Shown here: positions 20,030 to 31,669 of the stretch, in pieces
Numbering within the stretch: position 1 is the first letter of the stretch
How the letters are laid out: the number at the start of each line of letters is the position of its first letter
Assembly: GCA_964035545.1 (NCBI GenBank)
Contig: OZ037765.1
Coordinates: forward strand, 5,413,198-5,464,197
Origin: Bugula neritina
Lineage: Eukaryota; Bryozoa; Gymnolaemata; Cheilostomatida; Bugulidae
Direction: 5' to 3'
DNA: 51,000 nucleotides
Notes under the pieces: model-generated
What the model was told of the DNA's origin: nothing
Seen by the model: the letters and a program-made list of their open reading frames with translations, nothing else
Databases searched by the model: none
Made by a program: the position numbers and the translations under genes

Positions 20030-22460
20030 ATGCTGCACTTACTAGATCTACTTCTGTAAGTTTTCTCTATACCCACACAGTTATATAGAAATGCTTGACT
20101 ATAAAATGCAATATAATTTTTACTTTAATTCAATAATTTTTAAACTTGCATTTCAAGCTATACATTTTATATTGATAGTTTGCAACTTTTAACCAGTGGT
20201 GCCCAGAGCGCTAATACCCAAGTTCATCTTTCATCTCTACACAGCCTCAGAGACTGAGGTTTGAAGTAGATAGTAAATATTATCTACCATAACGGATTTT
20301 TTATTTTATTACTGGTTACAAATTTTTTAAAAACTTTTTTTGTTTTGAGTGCTTTATAATGGCAACTTTTTAAATTAAAATTTAAACTCAAAGCTGGTAA
20401 TGATTGACTTTAAAATAACGTTTTACCAAAGAACACTGCTGGCATAATGATGTCTTTAATTGACCCCCAATTTTTTCTAGAGAGGATGCTGATAATGACT
20501 GTTGGTACTTTTTGGCCTCTTGTGAAATAAAATATTGAACTGAATTAATTGAAATTACCAGCTGTCTTAGAGTTTCTATTTCACACTTTTTGTGCACAGG
20601 GGTCTCTCCTTACCTTAGCTTTTTATGCTGCTGATATTGCCGATATGAACATTTATAGAGCTTGGCTATTTTATCAGCCACACCACACCTGAAAGACTTA
20701 TATGTTTTACTATACACAGCTTCAACTTACTATGTAGTATTCTCTATTTAGATATAGAAGGCACTACCTTGGCAGCAGTACACTACACTATAAATGAAGA
20801 CTTTCTTTACCCTCAGCCAGGAAAATGGAACTATGACATTACTAAAAAGACTGGTATGCTATTTCAGTGTGAATGACTTTTTCACATTATTTGCATTTTC
20901 AAACCTGAGTTGAACCTTGTGCCAAGTTTTTTTTTAAAATTGCTTTATACTAACTTAAAGTAAAATAATCTCAAATTGCCAATTATTATATGTTCTTAGT
21001 TTATCCATAGAGTAATTCTGAGTAAGTGTGTTACTATAAAGCTAATTTATTTTTTATTTTGAGTTTATATTTTTTGAGTTGAAGTGCAAAGCAAAACTGT
21101 AAGTGAATACAAAATAAGAGACACTTCTAAAAATATAATTCTACACATAACCTGTCTAATCTCAAAACCTAAAATAATAACTTTATTGCAAATGTTGTAT
21201 ACTGTAAACATTTTCGAACCCAATAAAACAAATAAACTTTGTACTGGCAGACAGTAGAGAGTATTGGTACCGTTTCAGGTGGGTTGTGAATGACCAAGAC
21301 TCAATTATGTCAGGTGTCCTACCAACTGTCACAACACAGGATGTGACTAAGTCACATTCTCCTTCTATATATACTCGACCCATTTCTCTCTCTCAACTGA
21401 CCTTTGGCAAGGACAGCAGGCTAGCTGGAGCTGACCTAAAGCTCGTTCTTGATGAAAACTTTGATGGTCCACTGAATACCAACAACTGGAATCAGGAAGT
21501 GACTCTCTGGGGAAGTGGTGTAAGTGGGTGTGCAGATAGTGTATGTGTTGAGGCCTAAAATACAGGAAATCAGCGGTTAAAATACTGTCTGAAACAGAAG
21601 TGCGTTTAAAAAAGTGATATCTTTGCATACAGATATATGAGTCAATTTTGTAAAGTTAGTAATTTTACAAAATCGACTCAGTTTCTGAACATTTACCTTT
21701 CTTTCTTCTGTTTAAATTTGCTAGGTCTATCTTTTGACCTTTCACATATGCCACATTTCTAATTTGAGTGTCTTTTAATCTGCACATTCAATTAAAGTTA
21801 TGCAGTAAATTAAAGTTTTATTTAGATTACGTTATCACAATTGTTTTTCTATATGCCAAGTATAGCCCATTAACATAAGTTTCTGAATTATTGAAAAGTT
21901 GTCTTCTCTATTGCAATAGTTTTGTAGTGTATAGACATTACAGCCCGACATTCAATATTAAAATTCCTATTATTAAGAATTAAACCATATATCTAAACAT
22001 TAAATATACAATTTTATAATGAACATACTTATCTTTCATCAACAAAAACAATAAATGTTTTAATTAATAGTCAAAAGCTTAATTATACTCAAATTAATTA
22101 CAGTTTCAACAAAAATGTAAAATTAATTGAAATAGCAATTGCATGCCTCCATTGCTGGTTATTCAATTTAAACCATCTAACATTTTTATTTTAGTTCTAA
22201 TACATGCAGCATGTATAGAAAATGTGAATCTAGTAATCAGGCAGTGCTATAACTTAAACAATGAAATACTTTTTCAGTTTTATCTCATAATGAATCTGGC
22301 TGTGGGAGGAACTAATGGTTTCTTCCCTGATGGTGTCTCTAATGCTGGATATGCTAAACCTTGGAAGAACACGGACAGTAATGGACCAGAAAAGTTCTGG
22401 AAGGCCAAAAACTTGTGGTACCCCACCTGGAAAGAAGATGATGCAATTTTTTTCAAATAG
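20030..22460 (+). pseudogene. Gene C: decayed copy of gene B (CBM39-GH16)
   Basis: Recognisable exons: 1 (20030-20055), 2 (20179-20272), 3 (20752-20853), 5 (21255-21519) and 11 (22278-22460). Exon 2 has 2 extra bases against gene B, which bring a TGA into frame before the CBM39 core. Exon 4 is missing through a deletion of about 0.3 kb. Exons 6-10, including the catalytic exon, are missing through a deletion of about 3 kb. Exon 11 has a 2-base gain in a T run that stops the frame about 10 residues early. Splice sites of the retained exons and the 3' AATAAA survive, so it may still be transcribed. It cannot encode a GH16 enzyme. Confidence 0.92.
21638..21680. repeat. Hairpin at the deletion junction of gene C
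   Basis: Arms of about 17 bases (TGAGTCAATTTTGTAAA and its inverse, one mismatch) with an 8-base loop. Sequence to its left matches gene B exon 5 flank (near 4998); the hairpin and everything to its right match gene B intron 10 from 8003 on. The 3-kb deletion therefore ends at its left foot. Confidence 0.75.
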
Positions 22461-22552
22461 ACAGTGTGAAAATGTGGCAGTTACAATAGAGCATATCATT
22501 TGGCATCATGCAGTAATGATACATATTTACTGTGTGTAACTAAATTTAGTAT

Positions 22553-22558
22553 AATAAA
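22553..22558 (+). terminator. Polyadenylation signal retained by pseudogene C
   Basis: AATAAA in the 3' flank shared with gene B (8922-8927). Confidence 0.5.
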
Positions 22559-22794
22559 CTAGTAGGCCGGTTGGCTTTTCAATTTCTGGAGTTGTCATTT
22601 CGCAATATAATTAAAATGGCTACTAGAGCTATATCTGGATATTTCTTAGAAAAGATGTTACATAAAACAGTTGAAGCTATTAAATTTACACACATAGTAA
22701 TATATTATAGTTCATCAATTCAAGTCATTGAATTTGATTTCAATAATAATCTTCCACAAAAAGGAGCATTTATGATCAATTACATGAATGGCTG

Positions 22795-22885
22795 ACCCAG
22801 TGAAGCATACATATGTTAGATCAGGGGTTTGAATTTTAGCAGAGCTATTGGTGAATTAGGAAGAGCATTTGATTATATTTTATCT
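22795..22885 (+). repeat. tRNA-derived SINE remnant
   Basis: A B-box-like GGGTTTGAATTTT is followed by CTATTGGTGAATTAGGAAGAGC, which matches the body of the better copies at 38218 and 41525. The 5' head is eroded and the 3' part missing. Confidence 0.5.
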
Positions 22886-23430
22886 TTTAATTATCAGAAT
22901 ACGTACTATGCTGTATGGATATGTTTTATACATTGAGCTCTATGTACATAAACTGCTGTAGATCTTTTGCAAATAGTACAAGAAATATCCAAATGAGTTG
23001 TTGAAGCTATATAATATATTATATATATAAAAATGACTTCGTACGTTGCACTAAATAGCTGCATTTATACAATAATTTTAGTCTCTAGTCTTCATAGGAT
23101 ATAAGACAACTCCGAACTTGCATTACAGTTGCATAACCTCTCAGTTTGTTTACCTGCACACTTCTTATAACAACACTAAACAGGATAACTACATTTATAC
23201 AACTAGAAGCAAAGTACCACATTATTGAGCAATAGCTGTAATAAAGGTGTACTACTAAACGCAGTGACTATCATTGTGGCATTCCGGCATAATTATTGTG
23301 AAGTGTCAAAAACCCATTCAAAAAGTGTGCTGGCAGCTGTGTAGTTGATGAGTTGATGACAGACTTCACGTGATTAAATATAAACAAGTTTGAGTGTCAA
23401 CCTATTATACAATATGTATGTCGCAGTTCT

Positions 23431-23472
23431 GCTGATAGAAGTGCATAAAAAATGCACTTCATTTTTATCAGC
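23431..23472. repeat. Imperfect hairpin
   Basis: GAAGTGCAT and ATGCACTTC flank a short A run, and outer arms GCTGATA/TATCAGC extend it. It may be a structured site or a mutated palindrome; function unknown. Confidence 0.6.
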
Positions 23473-24409
23473 TGTCAAATTTTTGAGGAAAATTAATGTA
23501 TAATTAAATTGATGATAGGCTAGTCAAACTGATGGATCGATGAATATGTATATGGTATTTTACATTGCAATTATGCCTAGCATACTATTACCATTATTGC
23601 AATTGCATATTACTTATGTTTCATAAATAAGAGATAGAAAGGGGAGGGTGTGAACCATGATAGAATTTCAATGAACTGCCACTAAGTACTGCTAAAAGTT
23701 TAAGCTATAAAAATGCCAGTTGTGTGCCATTTTGATGGAAGACAGCTTCGTCTCGTACACATACTTTTGGCAGTTTTGCTATAAAGACAGCAGTTTTAAG
23801 ATGCAGAAGTTTCATTTCATTATAGTATGTTATATCCATCATCATGCAGGATGCTTTATTTTCTAGATTTAGCTTGGCTATGCTTTTTATAACAGCTATA
23901 TCCTTGGCATTTATGTTTGTATTTAGTATTCTACAATCCACTCAGATTGTATTAAAGAGCTGATTGGTACATGATGAGACAACTTACATTGGGCGATTGT
24001 TTTATTTTCTGTCATATATTATACACTTTCTATGCAGATTGCACTTGCAAATCTAATACATGCATAGTCCAGTTTTAGAAGAGCTAAAAGTACAAGATGT
24101 TTAACAACATATTTAATTACGATTTGCTATGCTTACACATGAAAATACTTGTGGGTTAAAGCTGTTTTCTGGTGAATCAAACCTTGCCAAAACTTTGTTT
24201 TTGTTGTTTGTTGTTTCAAATCATCACAACACTTATTGTCGCAAATAAAATTCAAATTCTTTTATGTTATAAAAGTTATAAATTATGCAGAAATGCAATC
24301 TGCTCATTTGACACATTCTCAAATCTTATTTGGTTTGTGTAAATACCAACACCTCTGGTAACAAGGGTTTTATACAAGCTAAGGACTTCCTGTTTAGTCA
24401 TGCTGCATC

Positions 24410-24556
24410 ATGGTTTAAGAGTTCGTGCTTCTAGTACAAGAGCACTTGGTACTAGAGAGCTTTCCTGGCATCACCAATAGTTCCACCTAGATTTGAACTA
24501 CGACTTTGTGATTACTAGGCCACCACTTTAACCACTTGACTATGTCTACTCTCTGT
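24410..24556 (-). repeat. tRNA-derived SINE
   Basis: The minus strand reads A-box-like TCAAGTGGTTAAAGTGGTGG, then B box TAGTTCAAATCTAGG, then ATTGGTGATGCCAGGAA of the shared body. It belongs to the same family as the copies at 38218 and 41525. Confidence 0.65.
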
Positions 24557-25038
24557 GTTATATTACTATACAAACCAAATAAAATTAAAATATTGAAAAA
24601 TGGATTGACATTTTAAAAAATAATTAAATTGCCATTTTTGAAAAAATAAGATTTTGTAAATAGTTTTGTTAGTAGGGTATAATAGTTGCTAATGGGAGCT
24701 GTCAAAGTGATTACAAATAAAAGAATGTATGTCTGTTCCCTCATGATTCCTCGTACGAAATAATATTATGCAGGTTCACCAAGTGCCAGATAAACAGTTG
24801 AATAAACATTTGAATAACAATTCAACATCTATGATTGTTTGCCACACTTTTTAGGACTTGAGGTGTGCAAATGTTTTATAGCTTTTTGATTAGACAGTAA
24901 TTGCTTTGCAAGCCTTACTATTGGCTAAGTCAGCTGATAAACTTGTAATCTAAGTGCTAATAGTCATCCTCGCTGACAAACCTTCTTGTTAGCCTTTCTC
25001 ATTGACTGGAAGAGCTTTAGTGTTTGTATGTCATAAAA

Positions 25039-28000
25039 ATGGCTAAGCTCTCGATTTTGTTCTTGTTTTCAGTTTTCTCTGAGCTCACAGTATTGAACTC
25101 AGTTCATGGATCATATGGGTAAGTAATCGTGGATTATTGATTATTGGTTATTGGTAAATTATTTATCTATTTTAATCACCATTTTATATTTTCTTTATTT
25201 TATATTATAGTAACATAATTTTTTACAATAATTTCAACTTGGAAACCACCTTAGTAAATGGTTGGATATGCTAGCCTTTACTAATACATATTGTCATGGG
25301 CAAAAGCCATAACATTAACTACTGTCGAGAAAAGCATTCTAGCAAGACTGAAGGCAAATTCAGCCCAAAATGTCATTCATTGGGGGTTTTACAGAGATTG
25401 TGTTTATAAACTAGAAAGAACTGTGTAAAATTGAAAAGCTTCTCACCTTTTCCTGATCACACCCTAATTATTCTAATAGAAATTTTCTATATTGGCTTAT
25501 AATTTGTTATTGAAAAGTTTAAAAAAAAAGCTTTCTATGTAACTATTATTAATTGCAAAGAAACCTTTTGATAAAACTGCTTATTAAAATGACATTTTTC
25601 AACACTAGAAATTAATTTGACATATAATAATACCTCAGGTAAAGTTTAATATAGAAAACTTTTTCAAGTCTAATGCCAAACATAGTAAAAAGTTAATAAA
25701 AAGCAGGAAATAACATTTTCAAGACCTAGCTGTTGCATAGAATAAATTATTAAGATATTATAATAATATATATGTTTTGAGATGTCAATGCATGCAGGCT
25801 CTTGTTGCTATTACCACCCCTGTCCCTTTACCCACAGTATGCTGTCATTGCTCTCTAGCATGCTGTCTCTATTTTATTATGTGCTTCCTAACTGTGCAGC
25901 TCAAGTGGTGCTGGAGTTGCCCTTCCAATGTAGGAATCTGCAAACAATATAATCTAGACGTTCAGGCAAATTTTTCCCATGTTGGAAAAATAGGCTCAAC
26001 CAACAAATGGCATGCAGTAGTCTTGTTTATTATATTTGAATAAATGTTGATGTGGGAAAATAGCTAGGAAATAAATAAATAAACAAATAGAATTAATTTA
26101 TTATAATATCTAAAATTAGAGTAGCTTTGCCATTTTCAGAAATAAATAAAATAATTGATGCAAGTAGGCTGCTAAATATTATGTATGTGATAAACAAAAA
26201 ATGTAACAGTAACAATATAACATTTATTTTTATTGCTTAGTTTGTCAATGTTTTTCACTGTTGTGGTACATATAAAGGTGTTCACAATTATTTATTTTGT
26301 ATTAACGCTGCACTTTTATGCTATAAATTTAGTATCGTTTGTTTTCTAAACTTTATAAGATGGTATTTTATTAGCTGCATGAAAAGAGCAGCATGATTTA
26401 AATAATAGACTGTCTGAAACTTTGCTGATATAATACCAATAGACCTGCAGCATTTAGTCCTTAATATTAGCAGTCATTAATCTCAGATTAGAACGTAGGC
26501 AACATACTTCTTTGTATTGTAAAAAATTCAACACAAGTCCGTTGATAGTACTAGTAACCTGGTAAATAGATGTTTGTGTAGGTTGACTATAGGAGGTGAT
26601 GCCAGTCACAAATAAGTATACAAGCAATAGCTGGTGCGACTAGACTAATACCAATGTGATTTCATTGGCAATCATATTGTTGACACAGAGATGAAAGATT
26701 GTCCGTTATAGCATGTTCCAGATTAGTTCTAACTAGCTGTAATAAAAAGTGTGTGTCAATGACTTTCAATAAATGTGTCAATAGTCAAGTACACGGATAT
26801 CCTGTATAGTTAACTTATTGTACAAGCTGTTTACTCGAAAAAAATTAAATGCTAGTCTCACACGTGAAATACAATTCTATTTGTGCAGAAAACATTTTTT
26901 ATTTCCTTAAACTTATATTTTTGATTTAAAGTTTAGTTTTAAAATCTCATCTCATGGACAAACGACTCCATAAATTCCTAAATAATTGATATTAGTTTTT
27001 GAAGATGCAAGTAGGTACCCCAAATGATCTTGTATTAGCAATGTAGAGTATGATTAAATGATGAAATTAGAAATATTAAAGTGAGTTAAGAGCAAATCAA
27101 CTTTTTCCAAAATTTTTAGTATGCATTATCTGCTATAAACCATTACAAAGGATTTTAAAAAATCTTGCAATATATGAAGACTTTTTATTTATGCCATAAT
27201 TATACATAAAAATATTGTTATAAAATGTTACTTTTTTCTAAAAGTTTTAATTTCAAAAGCAGTATGTGAGTATATATATTATGTTCAAAGGCATAACCTT
27301 TAGACTAGCTGTATGAATATCAACGCAGCATAATATACTTGTGTGTTTGTAGTTGATTAAACTATAATGCCAAGTGTTAGATGACCCAATAAATGTAGTG
27401 CTAAAATAATTTTACAAACCTACTTTAGTTTCATAACTGAAAAGGGAAGTCAAACTATGTAAAAAGTCATATAAAAAATGAGAGAGTTTTTAAGGAGTGC
27501 ATATGCTTTCTTGCTTTGCTTTCTCTGTGTAATGTTGCATTGCTGCTTTGCATTCTGTTATAACTAATTGCTTTGCATGGCTCAATGGCTTTCAGGTTAC
27601 TAACAACTGACCACCAGGCTATTCAGGAACTTTATCAATTAACATTCATTGACCATGACCAGGTATTTCACTCTTCCCCCTCTAGTAGTGGCCGAGCTAC
27701 CAGAAATATAGATCTAAAGACTTTACAAAAGCAGTCAGTTCGATTGTGTAAGAGACTTAAAACTGAAAACATTATCCAACAAAAACAATTTAAATTATGT
27801 AAGAGAACACCTAATTTGCCACATGTAATCGTAACAGCCAATAAAGAGTTCATCACGCAATGTAAACGGAAGTTTAGATATGAACCTTGGAACTGTGGAG
27901 ACCGAACGGCAAGGATAAAAGTTCTTCAAAAAGGTACGTGTTTTAGTTACACTTGAAGAAGTTTACCTATAGACCACTCAAATCTTAAGACAATGTGGAG

Positions 28001-28383
28001 TAGTTGTAGTGCACCACCATCCAAGTTTTGAGTTTGCACAACTTTTCCAATACTGCAGAGGGCTATTGCCATATAGACTTATAGACGTGTGATAGTTCAA
28101 ACAGGCAAATTATATAGCATGGGATGTATGTTTTGAGGTGTAGCAATGTCTAAAAATGTGAAATATTTGTGTTCCTTGTTATGAAAACAAGTTCTCCATC
28201 CTAGTTAATACAAGCTATTGGTATTCCAAAACCAAGCGCAGCAAAAAACTGATAATAGTGCACTAAGAGGGCTGCTGTCTTGTAGATATTAGAGAAAATA
28301 GCTGAAACAGTTTGGTTTATCACCTGCTTGAAGCAGTATTGGTTAGTTTTAGCTGATAAACATTCTACACATGAGCAGCAATA

Positions 28384-28433
<50 letters not shown>

Positions 28434-31400
28434 AAACACACACACAAACACACAAACACACACACAAACACACACACAAACACACACACAAACACACACA
28501 CAAACACACACACAAACACACACACAAACACACACACAAACACACACACAAACACACACACAAACACACACACAAACACACACACAAACACACACACAAA
28601 CACACACACAAACACACACACAAACACACACACAAACACACACACAAACACACACACAAACACACACACAAACACACACACAAACACACACACAAACACA
28701 CACACAAACACACACACAAACACACACACAAACACACACACAAACACACACACAAACACACACACAAACACACACACAAACACACACACAAACACACACA
28801 CAAACACACACACAAACACACACACAAACACACACACAAACACACACACAAACACACACACAAACACACACACAAACACACACACAAACACACACACAAA
28901 CACACACACAAACACACACACAAACACACACACAAACACACACACAAACACACACACAAACACACACACAAACACACACACAAACACACACACAAACACA
29001 CACACAAACACACACACAAACACACACCTAATTAATATTATTATACTTGCATCCAAAATTGAGCACATAACTCCTGAAGTTTCACTTTCGTCTGCTAATT
29101 GAACTATATTCTAAAAGCCATTTTATAATATATTAATATTATCAGTTATAATATGCTCAAATAGGTCTGCTATTTTAGGTTTTATGACATAAATTATCTA
29201 ACAAAGCTTAATATCATACTTTGCAGTACTTGCAGTGTTTGCTATACTATAACTAACTTCCGACATAAATTCTTCTCATAAACTGTTGTCACTGTAAGAT
29301 TACTTGTAAACTTAAATTAACATTGCAACTAACCCTTTCACTGTGGGAATTGGCATCATTATAGGAAAGGCTACAAAAAATAGATTATGCCAGCCATGTA
29401 CCTGGCAAGGTTTTGCTTAGAAGGTATGAAACAAAGTGAATAATCCAGCATTAAACGCATGAACTTAATGAAATACGTCTTAATACAGTCAAATGGTTGC
29501 CTGCAGTCTGATATTGTATAAATGCAATATTATATAATGCATGAGATGCATTGTTGTACCAATCAGGAGAGCACTACTCTCAACATTACCTTTTTCATCT
29601 ATGAATATTGATTAAAGACTTCAGGGTAACATGGAGAGTTTCTGAGCTTTTAAATTATAGCCCCTGGCCTTCATTAAAAAGTTTCAAACATTTCGAAACT
29701 TTGCTTACTGTACTGTATTCAAAAACTGTAACATAGAAGATTTGATAGGGTGCATAGCAGTAAATATAATATGATTACATAACCATTTTAAATCATTAGT
29801 TATTTTTGAATAAGTTTTCTTTTTGGTAGCAATCTTCATTTTGGGGAAAAACTTATAAAATTAAGCAAATTTTTTTAATGAAGCATAGAAGTCTGTGAAA
29901 TGATGCAGTAGGTCAAAGTTGATAATCAATAAACGCATATCAATAATTTTTGCTTGATCAGTCAAACTATAATGATCAACGATCATAGTTGAATAAGAAA
30001 TAAATAAATAATAATAACAAATACGCTGTAAAAATATCATACTATAATATAATATATTTCACAAGCTAGTCTACATGAAATAAAAACTATTTCATATTCA
30101 TCCATCATTCATACTGTATTAAAGAAAACCTATAATTAATAAACGAATATCAATAATTTTTCAGTTGGCCATTTTTACTAGCTGTTGTCTGCTGACATTC
30201 TTATTTAAAATTATAGACCTAAAACTATACTTTGCAGTCTAAGAATTTACAGTGAAAGGGGTTAGCAGTAACGAGCTAAAATATTCACACTTTTGTGTTT
30301 AATAATTTAAACAGATTACAAGGAGAAGGCATTCCTTGAAGCTCTATCTTCAGCAGCCCTCATAGTATCTATTGCCAAGGCATGTGACCTAGGACAGATG
30401 CTCTCCTGTGGCTGCTCCCCATTGACATCTAACGGCCAGGTGTGCAACAGGTCCATCAGCTACGCTAAGACCGTAACCAGTTTATTCTACGGATTACAGG
30501 CTGACAGCAAGAAATCAGCAGCTTCCCATTCTGACATCATATCAGCCCACAACCTGAATCTTGGCATAAAGGTATTGTGAACATAACTTGTGTATACTAG
30601 CGTAACTTAATATCATCATTGTATAACATGATTGTTATGGTAACTATATATTATAATATGAAGAACAATAACATATTGCTTATCTCATTGTAGAATATTA
30701 TGTTAGAATGATATATAATACAATTATAATAACATATCTAATTTATTATAACTATTATAGAAATATAGATTATGTCATGATATAAACAAAACTTAGTAAG
30801 ACAATGCTGTCAGTGTACAGAAACTTATGATAATTACTATAAGCCTTGAAATATTATAAACAATAATGAAATATATATTACTGAGCTATAAACAACAAGT
30901 GAAAGTAGTGTGAGATAGTTGCATTCCTTATATTTAAAGACTATCATCTTCATTTGCGACCTTTGTTACAGGTGCCATGCCTAAACAACTCATCAACACA
31001 TTTATTAAAATTTATGCAAATGTTATTTTGAAAGGAATATAACTGAGCTTTGCTTTTCTTTAAACAGTATTGGAAGGACAAAGACTATGCTTCTATGCAT
31101 ATTCATGCAGAGATCCTCTCAACTTTACATGCAGCTTTTCCAACAGATTGATTTTTAGAAAAAGGTTTTAGTTTAAATACACTTTTGTTTCACAGAGCAT
31201 CCGAGTTCTAATGAAGAGAGAATGCAAGTGCTTAGGCCTGTCAACTTCCTGTACAGTGAAAGCCTGCTGGCGAAAGACCATGCCTATGAATGCGGTGGCA
31301 GACTATCTAAAGAGTCGGTATGACAGAGCTGTTAGAGTGGTCGACTGTAGAAGTAAACACAACACATGGAGATCGTGTCAGAATGTGGACAAAGAATTCT

Positions 31401-31669
31401 ACAGACTGCACTCTGCTACCAACAAGACTGCAGGTAATCTTGACTTGGTTTACAGCGAGCCAGAGATCAACTTCTGTCAGACTCCTTGGTACAAGTCGGG
31501 TCGGCAATGTGACTTCCTCAACAATACCTGTTCGGATGTATGTTGTAACAGAGGCTATAAAACTGTAGAGATTACAACAGAGCGGCGTTGTAATTGTAGA
31601 CCTGAATGGTGTTGTACAGCACCTTGTGACACCTGCACATCAACTGCCCTTCAAGGCCAATGCAGTTAG
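25039..31669 (+). CDS. Wnt9: Divergent Wnt9-like secreted ligand, complete
   Basis: Four coding exons: 25039-25118, 27596-27933, 30315-30571, 31196-31669. Together 1,149 nt, 382 aa. A signal peptide covers about residues 1-24. The N-terminal Wnt domain has LCKRTP...ITQCKRKFRYEPWNC. DYKEKAFLEALSSA...AKACDLGQM resembles Wnt9 FKETAFLYAISSAG...AKACSAGRM. C-terminal CNRGY, WCC and the final Cys pairs are present. Wnt ligands are lipidated by Porcupine and bind Frizzled outside the cell. Ser241 (the lipid acceptor) is kept, but the loop is CLGLSTSC instead of CHG-x-SGSC. The WGGCSD block is replaced by VCNRSISYAKT, and SAHNLNLGIK stands where HNNxxG lies. The Wnt9 call rests on short N-terminal blocks and on linkage to Wnt6 and Wnt1. 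It could be another fast-evolving Wnt. Confidence 0.85.
28387..29027. repeat. 12-bp minisatellite (AAACACACACAC)n in Wnt9-like intron 2
   Basis: It starts as plain (CA)n at 28387, passes through irregular units, and from about 28455 becomes a nearly perfect 12-base array of about 48 copies. All overlapping long frames on both strands are artefacts of this repeat. It ends abruptly at unique sequence CTAATTAATATT. Confidence 0.97.
29917..30166. repeat. Pair of ~27-bp direct repeats in Wnt9-like intron 2
   Basis: AATAAACG-A/C-ATATCAATAATTTTT occurs at about 29926 and again at about 30138, roughly 210 bases apart. Origin unknown; it may be a remnant of a local duplication. Confidence 0.5.

Larger units (their letters stand above)
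22461..25038. other. Intergenic region between pseudogene C and the Wnt9-like gene
   Basis: The first 270 bases are duplicated 3' flank (matching to about 9118). Two SINE remnants (22795-22885, 24410-24556) and a hairpin at 23431-23472 are present. The rest is AT-rich with only short, compositionally random frames; the 78-codon minus frame at 23705-23941 shows nothing recognisable. Confidence 0.6.

Noticed and set aside
23705-23941. 78-codon minus frame in the pseudogene C-Wnt9 spacer
   Set aside because: No recognisable motif, no splice or promoter context and intron-like composition.
28387-29027. CRISPR-like regular repeats
   Set aside because: A pure tandem array with no spacers in a eukaryotic intron; not a CRISPR.
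28201-29102. Five long frames of 213-274 codons over the CA-rich array
   Set aside because: They are pure translations of the 12-bp minisatellite (HTHTHK, CVCLCV patterns) on both strands, inside a Wnt intron.
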